Source of the DNA: Opitutales bacterium
GTDB taxonomy: Bacteria > Verrucomicrobiota > Verrucomicrobiia > Opitutales > Coraliomargaritaceae
DNA length: 64,000 bases
Assembly (NCBI GenBank): GCA_018607135.1
Contig: JABBCA010000098.1
Location: forward strand, 62,001-126,000
Direction: 5' to 3'
Position 1 is the first letter of the stretch; each line of letters starts with the position of its first letter. Of this stretch, positions 18,082 through 26,125 are shown piece after piece. The notes beneath the pieces are model-generated. The model ran no database searches and was not told the origin of the DNA. It worked only from the letters and a program-made list of their open reading frames with translations. Made by a program: the position numbers and the translations under genes.

Positions 18082-18246
18082 GTCTTAGTCTGAGCAGTTG
18101 CACCTGAAAAACAATGGGACTTCACGATCTGTTGACTTGGTTCAATAGTATGCATACGGTCAATATAATTATTATTAATTGATCCGGTCTTAGTCTGAAC
18201 ACTTTACGCGTGCTGGGCTTGAGTGTTCTACAAATTCTAATAGACA

Positions 18247-19206
18247 ATGTGTAAATTTCTTAGTTTACGGCTTATCATTGCCGCTTCCCTTTGTATCCTT
18301 CACGCGTTGGGCGCATCTATATACGTCGGAGGCGCGGGCGAGTCAATTTCTGTCGCGGAAAATTGGGATCCAGTCGGGCTTCCTCTCAGATCTGGCAATG
18401 TTGGGATCATTGAAAGTGATGCTGGATGGAATGTGGCGAGTGCGCCCAGGCTTGTGAACTATCATTTGCAGATTACTTCTGGTGTATTATCTAGATTTAA
18501 TTTTTCCAACAAGCAGACCATCGATGGTGGAGTCTGGGAATTTGATGGTGGTTTCTATATTGGTAGGGCCTTGAGCCTTGTAAATGGAGCCGAAGTAATC
18601 GTGAACTCCGGCGGCATTCGTGCACTTGAGAACAAAAATGACGATATTACCTTATCTGCGGGCTCTTCGCTAACGATCCATGGAGGCGAGACAATTGCAA
18701 GCGATACCATTGGAATCGATGCTACAGGCGGGACGATTACCATTAACGGAGGCACGTTGAGCTCTCGCAAATTTGCCAGTAACTTCAATGCAGCGGGAAC
18801 TTATAATCTAAATGGTGGAATAATCAGAGGGGGCGATTTTGGCTCTATCAATGCCAAGGGTGTAGTCTTGAATTTTGGTGTTGGAAGTGTTGGTTCGGTC
18901 TTATTTGAAAGCTTTAACTCGACCAATGTGACAATCGATTGGTCCCCGAAGTCGTTGATGTCTCTAACTATTACCGATTCTGACCAATCATTTTATGAAG
19001 CCTTGTATCGACAAGGATCCCTGTTGTTTGCAGGTTCAAACAAATTCCCTTTTAGCGATAACTTTGAGGTTTCTGGATCAACTCTGAAAAAAGTCGATAT
19101 TCCTGAACTATCGAATTGTTCGTTGCTTTTTGGACTGCTAACTTTCGCGTGGAGTCTTAGCAGGGCCAACGGTGGCAAGCAGGTAAGTTCCTGTGTGAAT
19201 GTATAA
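18247..19206 (+). CDS. Secreted beta-solenoid-like protein with degenerate PEP-CTERM-like tail
   Basis: This 319-residue protein has a signal peptide (LIIAASLCILHALGA) and a Gly/Asn/Ser-rich body with repeating short strands (SSLTIHGGETIAS, GTITINGGTLSS), typical of a beta-solenoid adhesin or passenger. It shares its layout, from ENWDPVGLPL near the start to an IDW...MSLTI segment near the end, with the PEP-CTERM protein at 60878 and a module in the protein at 39109. The tail IPELSNCSLLFGLLTFAWSL then SR looks like a PEP-CTERM tag in which PEP has become PEL and the basic cluster is weak. Function unknown. It lies between the LacI gene and GH42. Confidence 0.65.
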   Translation: MCKFLSLRLIIAASLCILHALGASIYVGGAGESISVAENWDPVGLPLRSGNVGIIESDAGWNVASAPRLVNYHLQITSGVLSRFNFSNKQTIDGGVWEFDGGFYIGRALSLVNGAEVIVNSGGIRALENKNDDITLSAGSSLTIHGGETIASDTIGIDATGGTITINGGTLSSRKFASNFNAAGTYNLNGGIIRGGDFGSINAKGVVLNFGVGSVGSVLFESFNSTNVTIDWSPKSLMSLTITDSDQSFYEALYRQGSLLFAGSNKFPFSDNFEVSGSTLKKVDIPELSNCSLLFGLLTFAWSLSRANGGKQVSSCVNV

Positions 19207-19392
19207 GTTTCATTTTACCTAACTGGTGCGCAATGCTCGTCATGGGTTTTGGCCTTTAGAACCACTGGTTTCTATACTAGGCTTAGCAGGTGTATTTTAA
19301 AGTGTGACAAATTATATTTAATTTATATTACTTGGTTGTCGGTGTTTCAATTTTAGCTGTTTAATTAACTCGTAATCATTCCCTTCCTTAAA

Positions 19393-21471
19393 ATGAAAAA
19401 ATCTTTTTTGTTCCTAACTTTCTTGTCTGCTCTTTTTTTCATGCGAGCAAATGCTGCGGAACCGCTTTTTGCGCCCGAGCAATTGATTTCTACGGGTGCT
19501 TTTTATTACCCAGAGCATTGGGATGAAAGTCAATGGGAACGAGACATTAAAAAAATGTCCGAGCTTGGTTTGGAGATCATTCATATGGGTGAATTCTCAT
19601 GGGCGGCCCTAGAGCCAGAAGAGGGCGTTTACACTTTTGACTGGTTGGATACTGCTGTTGCATTGGCTGAGAAGTATGGGCTCAAAGTAATCCTCTGCTC
19701 GACGACGGCGACACCGCCAGCTTGGCTTTCGACACAACACCCAGAGATCCTTCGTGTGGATGAGGACGGCAAGCGGCTGGCTCACGGTCGCCGTCAACAG
19801 GCGTCTTTCTCCAGTGATTTTTACCGCGAATATAGTTTGGGGATCATTGAGAAGCTGGCGAAGAGGTATGGCGGCAATGCCACAGTGATTGGGTGGCAGT
19901 TAGATAATGAGCCAAAAGGCACAGTCGATTACAGTGAGAATGCGACGAAGCGCTTTCGCGGTTGGTTGGAGCGAAAATATGGAAGCATCGCCGCGCTAAA
20001 CAAAGCTTGGGGAGCGGCCTTTTGGAGTATGACTTATAATAATTTCGAGCAGATCACTTTGCCTCGTCTCAGTATCGGCATGAATAATCCGCATCAACAT
20101 CTGGACCATGATCGATTCATGGCCCACGAGACTGCTAGCCATCTGAGCCTACAAGCGGAGACGATTCGTAAACAGACCACTGTAAAACAATGGGTGACGA
20201 CTAACTTTGAGAACGATCGCGACAATGCTGACCCTTGGCTGAATAAGGATCTCGATTTTGTGTCTTACACCACCTACATGGCGCACGCATATAACAAAGG
20301 TGTCGGGCAGGAAGGCTATCGGCGTGGGATGCCACACCACATCGTCCGTGCCGCCGATTACTATCGTCCTATAGGCGGCATTACCGGCATCATGGAGTTA
20401 CAACCTGGGCAGATAAACTGGAGCCGCGTCGCGAACCCGCTGTTAGAACCCGGAGTGGTCCGCATGTGGCTATGGCACGCCTACGCAGCGGGCAATCAGT
20501 TTGCGACCACCTACCGTTTTCGGCAGCCCACATATGGTTCGGAAATGTATCACTACGGTATCATGGACCCAGACGGTGTTACACCTAGCTATAGTGGTAT
20601 CGACTTTTCTACCTTTGCTCACGAAATCCAAAAGCTTCGGAAGGAATATAACCCCAAATACAAGCCAAACAAAGCGTATGAGGACCGCAAGACAGGTATC
20701 TTGTTTGCTCGTGACAATCGCTGGAGGCAAGAGCGGAGACCTCTCACAAAAGAGTGGGATCACTTCGAGTTTGTGGTAGACCACTATTACCCCGTTGTGA
20801 AGTCTTTTGCCGCGCCTGTGGATTTTATTGATGAAGAAAAAGATTTTTTAGAGTATCCTGTTATTATTGCGCCAGCGTATCAGCTTCTTGACGACGAACT
20901 GGTCAATAAATGGGAGTGTTACGTAAAGCAGGGTGGGCACCTTGTGCTAGGCGCGCGCACTGGGCAGATGGATCGAGATGGGCAGCTCTGGCAGGCGCGC
21001 CGAGCTGAACCGATACTCGATTTGATCGGAGCCGAAGTATTCGGGTTTGACATCATTCCAAGTCCTGAAAAAGGCACTGTGGATTATCTGGGTGATTCTT
21101 ACGATTGGAATATTTGGGGCGATATTCTTGAGCCGATGGCCGGCACTGAGATCTGGGCGACTTATGAAAACAGCTTTTACCAAGGCAAGGCTGCGGTGAC
21201 GCACCGCAAATTAGGCGAAGGCACAGTGACATACATTGGAGCCTACAGCCACGATGCGGGATTGGAAGAGGTTGTATTGCGTCGTGTGTACGAACAGGCC
21301 GGCATCCACACCGAAGCCTTGCCCGAAGGCATGATGATGGAATACAGAGATGGCTTTGGCATCGCCGTGAATTATTCAGACCAGACCCTCACCGTTCCTG
21401 CACCTGCGGGTGCGGAGTTCATTTTCGGTAGCCGCGAGATCGGCCTCTGTGGTGTTGCCGTTTGGAAGTAG
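19393..21471 (+). CDS. Beta-galactosidase, glycoside hydrolase family 42, exported
   Basis: This 692-residue protein begins with a signal peptide ending ANA and then the GH42 barrel (GAFYYPEHWDESQWERDIKK, GEFSWAALEPEEG). The acid/base glutamate is in WQLDNEPKG (Glu173) and the nucleophile in GIMELQPGQINW (Glu335). A beta-galactosidase trimerisation-like domain follows (about 410-620), then a short C-terminal beta domain. The family removes terminal beta-galactose. Export is less common for GH42 and suggests action on oligosaccharides in the periplasm. It lies downstream of a LacI gene and a secreted protein gene, a plausible LacI target. Confidence 0.92.
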   Translation: MKKSFLFLTFLSALFFMRANAAEPLFAPEQLISTGAFYYPEHWDESQWERDIKKMSELGLEIIHMGEFSWAALEPEEGVYTFDWLDTAVALAEKYGLKVILCSTTATPPAWLSTQHPEILRVDEDGKRLAHGRRQQASFSSDFYREYSLGIIEKLAKRYGGNATVIGWQLDNEPKGTVDYSENATKRFRGWLERKYGSIAALNKAWGAAFWSMTYNNFEQITLPRLSIGMNNPHQHLDHDRFMAHETASHLSLQAETIRKQTTVKQWVTTNFENDRDNADPWLNKDLDFVSYTTYMAHAYNKGVGQEGYRRGMPHHIVRAADYYRPIGGITGIMELQPGQINWSRVANPLLEPGVVRMWLWHAYAAGNQFATTYRFRQPTYGSEMYHYGIMDPDGVTPSYSGIDFSTFAHEIQKLRKEYNPKYKPNKAYEDRKTGILFARDNRWRQERRPLTKEWDHFEFVVDHYYPVVKSFAAPVDFIDEEKDFLEYPVIIAPAYQLLDDELVNKWECYVKQGGHLVLGARTGQMDRDGQLWQARRAEPILDLIGAEVFGFDIIPSPEKGTVDYLGDSYDWNIWGDILEPMAGTEIWATYENSFYQGKAAVTHRKLGEGTVTYIGAYSHDAGLEEVVLRRVYEQAGIHTEALPEGMMMEYRDGFGIAVNYSDQTLTVPAPAGAEFIFGSREIGLCGVAVWK

Positions 21472-21616
21472 GGCGTCCAATCGATTATAGTTATAGCACT
21501 TTCGTAGGGATTATTTAGGATTTATCGCAACCCAGCTTGTGATCTGATTCACGCTTTTATCTGCTCTGTAATGTTGAGCTTTGGAAACTAGTTTTGAGTA
21601 ATCGAAATAATGCAGT

Positions 21617-22348
21617 TCAAGGTAAAGTTACCTTAAAGTTGTAGAAGTCTAGCACCCATCCGCTGCGTAATCGTGCAGATAAACCAAATTGAGTATCGGT
21701 GTGGTAGGTGCTCTCTATCACTGAGGAGACTGTTTGTGTGTTGGTTCCATCGCTAACTGTTAGGCTCAGCTTTAAGTCTGTTTCGTTTAAAAACTCACCA
21801 ACTACTTTGAATGAATATTCTTGGCCATCTTTAAAGCTGCCGGGGCCTAGAATAGCTGTGGTTATGAGTTTGCCGTCCAATCCGTAGCGCAATGCTATTT
21901 CCCGATGCTTCCTGCTTTTGGCTCCCATTACTTGAGCAGAAATACCTCTGTAGCGTGTATCACCACTATTAAAGAGATGAATGCCCCAACGACGATTGAG
22001 GCTCGATTCCGAAGTGTAGACACGCGTGTCCGCCTCGATTATGAAGTCATAAGTTGCTCCATTGCCTAATCCTAGAAATGTGCGTAACAGTGATGCGTTC
22101 TGAAAACCATCAACTTCGCCATAGGCAATTCGTGCCGCGTTTGTGAGGAGTTGATACTCCCCTCCAGGCGGGAGTTCAGCCTTAAAGTCAGTTGCCTCTG
22201 GAGACGTGCGACCCTCAGCAGAGCCAAAATCGAGAATTAGCTGAGCCTGATTGGCCGATGCGGCGGATCCTAGGAGTAAGCATACGCCACAGATTAAGGG
22301 TGCATACAATGTTAGTGTGACTCTGGGGATGTAATGCCGTAATTTCAT
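21617..22348 (-). CDS. Secreted protein with a beta-sandwich-like domain, function unknown
   Basis: This 243-residue protein has a signal peptide (LTLYAPLICGVCLLLGSAAS) and one domain from LILDFGSAEGR to the end. The domain is the same as one in the giant protein at 44068 (residues about 945-1152): both start with DFG, have a RWGIHLF or RYGVTLF strand and end with LRSGWVLDFYNFK or IRSGFTVDFDNFS. This looks like a concanavalin-type or carbohydrate-binding sandwich. On the reverse strand the 10 bases before the ATG read CCTCCTCCTT, the complement of a ribosome-binding site, so initiation is unusual. Convergent with GH42. Confidence 0.65.
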   Translation of the reverse strand: MKLRHYIPRVTLTLYAPLICGVCLLLGSAASANQAQLILDFGSAEGRTSPEATDFKAELPPGGEYQLLTNAARIAYGEVDGFQNASLLRTFLGLGNGATYDFIIEADTRVYTSESSLNRRWGIHLFNSGDTRYRGISAQVMGAKSRKHREIALRYGLDGKLITTAILGPGSFKDGQEYSFKVVGEFLNETDLKLSLTVSDGTNTQTVSSVIESTYHTDTQFGLSARLRSGWVLDFYNFKVTLP

Positions 22349-22558
22349 AAAGGAGGAGGTATAAGTGTTAATAGTTATTAATTTCTATTGTTTTTTTGCT
22401 CGTAGTCAAGTTTGTGTAATACATTGGCTTGATGATTGAATTGAGCTTATACTGAGTGATAAAGTTTGCGTTAAAGAAATGCATAATATTTATAAATTTT
22501 CGTGCGTTACTATTTTAATCCTGCTCACAGTAAGTCTTTGAACTAAAAATTTCCTCTA

Positions 22559-24073
22559 ATGCGTTTGTTGACCCTCTTCCTTGCCGGTTCGGTTGTTTAT
22601 CTGAACGGCTGCGTCAGCCCCGAGGCTCAGCAGGCGCATCAGTCAGCCAAACCAAATATCGTTTTTATCACGGTGGATGATCTCGGTATCATGGATGTTG
22701 GGGCTTACAACCCAGACTGCTTTTATGAGACTCCGAACATCGATCGTTTTGCAGCTTCGGCGATGCGCTTTAATCGAGCTTATGTGTCCAGTCCGGTTTG
22801 CTCTCCCTCGCGATATACCTTGATGACTGGCAAATATCCTAGCCGAGTGCATGCGACGGATTGGTTTGTTGGGACGCGTAGCGGACATTTCTTGCCAGCT
22901 GAGATCATTGATCGCATGCCACTTGAGGAGATTACCATTGCCGAACTCTTAAAAGGCGCGGGCTACGCGACGGGCTTTATTGGTAAATGGCACCTCGGGC
23001 CAAGCCAAGAATTCTATCCGCAGAACCAAGGATTCGATCTAAACCAGGGCGGGCATCATCGTGGCGGTCCTTACACAGGGGGAGAGTATTTTTCACCGTT
23101 TGAAATGCCAGAGCTGAAGCCCGATAGCCCCCCGGGCGAGCACTTGCCAGATCGCTTAGCCCGAGAAACAGCCGCCTTTATTGAGGCCAACAAAGATCGA
23201 CCCTTTCTCGCTTGTTTGAACTTTTATTCAGTGCATACGCCGCTGATGGGGCGGCCAGACTTGGTCGAGAGATACGGCGAAAAAGCAAAAGCGGTAGAGG
23301 GTGTGGAATTCGGCAAAGAGGAGTATGTCACCTTCTACCATAAGGGGAAAAAGAAACTCCACTCCGAACCCTATCGTCCAGTTCGTATTCTGCAAAAGCA
23401 TGCTATTTATGCGGCCATGGTCGAAGCAATGGACGAAGCGGTGGGGCTTGTCTTGCAGCAGTTGGAGACCTTAGGTCTGGCCGAGAATACGATCGTGATC
23501 GTTACATCCGACCATGGCGGACTCTCGACCAAGGAGGGCACTCCGACCAGTAACGTGCCATTTCGCGGGGGCAAGGGCTGGCTTTATGAAGGAGGGATAC
23601 GGGTGCCCTTTATCATCCGATATCCTGGCGTGACCTCGCTAGAGCAGGTTTATGAAGAGCCTGTTTCGACTCTGGATCTCTATTCTACATTAGCAGCGGC
23701 GGCCGATGCGCCGATACATCATGAAATTGACGGGGTAGATCTGGCCCCAGCCCTAGCGGGGGGAGCCATCGAGCGAGGTCCGCTTTACTGGCATTACCCG
23801 CACTATTCGAATCAAGGCGGTTTCCCCTCGGGTGCCGCTTTGATTGGTGACAAGAAACTAATCCAGCGCTACGAGGACGGGGGGGTGCATCTGTATGATC
23901 TCAGCGAGGACATTTCGGAGCAGAACGACATCGCCGCCGAGCATCCCAAGTTGGTGGAGCAAATGACTGCCCACTTACATGGTTGGCTTCATAGCCAAGA
24001 TGCGCGATTCCTCCGCCAGCGCCCCGAGGCAGGCTCTCCGAAGCCTTGGCGCCCCAGTTATTTCAAGCCTTAA
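22559..24073 (+). CDS. Sulfatase (formylglycine type), lipoprotein
   Basis: This 504-residue sulfatase has a lipobox-like signal (VVYLNGC, Cys18), so it is probably anchored in a membrane facing the periplasm or outside. The active-site motif CSPSR starts at Cys81, which is converted to formylglycine by a maturase. Metal-binding residues are seen in FITVDDLG and VTSDHGGLSTKEG, and the GKWHLG motif is present. It removes sulfate esters from a sugar. Three sulfatases occur in this locus, presumably for different linkages. Family S1; the subfamily cannot be assigned by eye. Confidence 0.94.
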   Translation: MRLLTLFLAGSVVYLNGCVSPEAQQAHQSAKPNIVFITVDDLGIMDVGAYNPDCFYETPNIDRFAASAMRFNRAYVSSPVCSPSRYTLMTGKYPSRVHATDWFVGTRSGHFLPAEIIDRMPLEEITIAELLKGAGYATGFIGKWHLGPSQEFYPQNQGFDLNQGGHHRGGPYTGGEYFSPFEMPELKPDSPPGEHLPDRLARETAAFIEANKDRPFLACLNFYSVHTPLMGRPDLVERYGEKAKAVEGVEFGKEEYVTFYHKGKKKLHSEPYRPVRILQKHAIYAAMVEAMDEAVGLVLQQLETLGLAENTIVIVTSDHGGLSTKEGTPTSNVPFRGGKGWLYEGGIRVPFIIRYPGVTSLEQVYEEPVSTLDLYSTLAAAADAPIHHEIDGVDLAPALAGGAIERGPLYWHYPHYSNQGGFPSGAALIGDKKLIQRYEDGGVHLYDLSEDISEQNDIAAEHPKLVEQMTAHLHGWLHSQDARFLRQRPEAGSPKPWRPSYFKP

Positions 24074-24083
24074 ACTACCGGCG

Positions 24084-26003
24084 CTACATCCTTTCTCCTA
24101 GATGTATGAGGCTTCGATCTTTACGGATGGCGTTCGCATATTGAGCGTAGAGTGTCGCTAGCCTTTTGTCATATTCGCTGTTTGCTGCTGCTTTCTCTTC
24201 GCTACTTAGCGGGTCGCAAAGACCGTCAATCATGCCCTCCTTAAAAGCTTCTAGCACATAAAAACGTTCTCTTGCAGGGCTGTATTGATGGCCGCCACGT
24301 TTGCTTCCGTAGGGATCTACTTGAGACATGGTGGGGCACTCGATGTGTCCAGATAACACGGCTTCACCGTGCCTTTGTATTTTGGTTGTCGAGTTATGAT
24401 AAATTGCACTGGCGACAGCGGTCATGAGTTGGTCATTCGCTCCCAACTCTGGTGCTGATTCATACAAAAACACCACGCCTTGCATGGTATGCGAATAGTG
24501 ACCTGCGTCCTCTGGTCTTTTAAAGATGGGGCAGCCGTCGACCTTTTCATACGCCTTATCCTCGGGTTTATAAGAATAGTAAAAACCGCCGTTCTTATCA
24601 CAGAAGTGACTCTTGCTGAACCAGTGTTTGATGTATTCCCCGGCTACGTGTTGATATTGCTGAATCGCTTTTTGAAATTGATTGGTGTTCTTAAGCGTCT
24701 GCAGGTCTTCCATCGCCGCTGCAAAGATTCCAAGTGTGCCAATTCCGTTCATGGAGCGGTTGAAGGCGCGAGTTCTGAAGTCGTCAGCTAACTCTTGAGG
24801 GATGCGCATTTCTTGATCGAGCTTGGAACGCGTGCCTTCGCAGGTCGGGTGTAATACGAGATACATCGTCTTGAGAAAGTCCTCAGCCTCCGCCAACTGC
24901 TCAGGGCTCACCGAATCGGGCTTTTTTAGTGCAAGCTGTAGGGTGATGCGCGCTGAAGCGGCCATGGTAAGCATGAACGGTATTCCTTCGGGAGTGCTTG
25001 CCTTGGCTTGAGCAACCGAGGGGAACGTCTTGGCAAGTTGGTTATAGTGCCGCGCCGATTCTAATAGCTTTTCACGAAGACGCTCATCGCCCGTTGCGCG
25101 GTAGGCCATGTAGAAATCAAGCCAGTTGTGCACGGGAAAGAAAAACCGCATTACCATGAAGTTTTCCATGGAGGCTAGTGGGTCCGTAAACTGTAATTCT
25201 TGAATGCCATTCGATTTGGCTAGGGTCTCTTGAATCAAGAGTTCCAGTTCTTCCTGAGAGGGTCGGCGATCTGGAAAAAAGGCCGTCGGGGACCATCCAG
25301 AGGGAGCGACAAACTCAAAGGGCGTGCCTAACTTTGCCCATTCTTCGTCGGTGATGGAGGCGACACTTGGCCCTCTCTCGATGCAGTGATCACAAACTTT
25401 GAAGCCATCTGCCACCCAATCCTTGAGGGGGCGTCGCATGTCAGTGCGGTCTGGCCAGTAACGATGGCAGCCAGCAATATGTTTTACATTGCGCTTGTTG
25501 TCATTGCCGCAGAGCAGGGTCTCGTCGGTCAGTTTTTTCTGCGGGTGTTGTCTTTGGTAGCCAAAGAAGCAACAATTCGTGCGTCCAGACTGACCCGATT
25601 CGCCGATACGCGCTCCAGCCAGATCAGCTTCAGCTAAGGTCATGGTTTTTTTGTGCTCTTTCAGGATCAGCTCAGGGCAGTTCTCTGCATGAACACGGAA
25701 CCATAGTGCATCACGATAAACCTTCATCTTGGGATCGTAATTGAACAGCTTAGCCATGATGTCGGGACACTTGGAGCAAAGTTCAATGCGTTCAGACATC
25801 ATATCTTTCGGAGTGATCTGACTCATTTTTGCTTTTATCTGTGGGTCCGCCAGCATCGTTTCAAGACGTGGGCAACCTTCAGCGTGAGCTTTCTTGCCCT
25901 CGCCTTTCCAGATTTCCTGAGCCTGTGTTGCACTCGCGAGTAGGGATGCGCAGAGCGCTAGTGACGCAACTTTCAACAAGAGGAAAAATCTTTTTGTAGA
26001 CAT
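24084..26003 (-). CDS. Secreted protein with His-Cys/CxxC modules and an alpha-helical (toroid-like) domain
   Basis: The 639-residue protein is read from the ATG at 26003, because a signal peptide (FFLLLKVASLALCASLLASA) follows it directly; a longer frame to 26108 would bury the signal. Residues 30-80 form a module GKKAHAEGCPRL...ELCSKCP with His40, Cys44, Cys76 and Cys79, matching the triple module of the gene at 59025-59894. Two looser copies follow (RVHAENCPE; HIAGCHRYW...VCDHCIERG). From about 230 on the sequence is helical, with NWLDFYMAYRATGDERLREK and HYSHTMQGVVFLYES, resembling alpha/alpha-toroid lyases or hydrolases. No named family is recognised; enzymatic function is inferred. Confidence 0.6.
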   Translation of the reverse strand: MSTKRFFLLLKVASLALCASLLASATQAQEIWKGEGKKAHAEGCPRLETMLADPQIKAKMSQITPKDMMSERIELCSKCPDIMAKLFNYDPKMKVYRDALWFRVHAENCPELILKEHKKTMTLAEADLAGARIGESGQSGRTNCCFFGYQRQHPQKKLTDETLLCGNDNKRNVKHIAGCHRYWPDRTDMRRPLKDWVADGFKVCDHCIERGPSVASITDEEWAKLGTPFEFVAPSGWSPTAFFPDRRPSQEELELLIQETLAKSNGIQELQFTDPLASMENFMVMRFFFPVHNWLDFYMAYRATGDERLREKLLESARHYNQLAKTFPSVAQAKASTPEGIPFMLTMAASARITLQLALKKPDSVSPEQLAEAEDFLKTMYLVLHPTCEGTRSKLDQEMRIPQELADDFRTRAFNRSMNGIGTLGIFAAAMEDLQTLKNTNQFQKAIQQYQHVAGEYIKHWFSKSHFCDKNGGFYYSYKPEDKAYEKVDGCPIFKRPEDAGHYSHTMQGVVFLYESAPELGANDQLMTAVASAIYHNSTTKIQRHGEAVLSGHIECPTMSQVDPYGSKRGGHQYSPARERFYVLEAFKEGMIDGLCDPLSSEEKAAANSEYDKRLATLYAQYANAIRKDRSLIHLGERM

Positions 26004-26125
26004 ATAATAACTTTTTTGGAAACGATGGAGCTCTTGGGACATGCCAGGATAATAGTTATTAAAATGCTTGTGTAAAACTTGCAAGCCAAGACTCAGGCTT
26101 CGAGTCACTCTTGAGAGTCGGTGAC

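Larger units (their letters stand above)
17663..18246. other. Intergenic region between LacI gene and secreted protein gene
   Basis: About 580 bp. It holds a probable gene remnant (17923-18063), a compound hairpin (18028-18081), a perfect 12-bp direct repeat GTCTTAGTCTGA (18082-18093 and 18187-18198) and a perfect TATAAT at 18164-18169 inside an AT-rich palindromic stretch. A forward open frame at 17717-17914 has no family resemblance and an unlikely composition, and I do not call it a gene. Confidence 0.5.

Noticed and set aside
18132-18169. TTGACT at 18132 with TATAAT at 18164 as a sigma-70 promoter
   Set aside because: The spacing is 26 bases, too long for a normal promoter; TATAAT alone is noted but not called.
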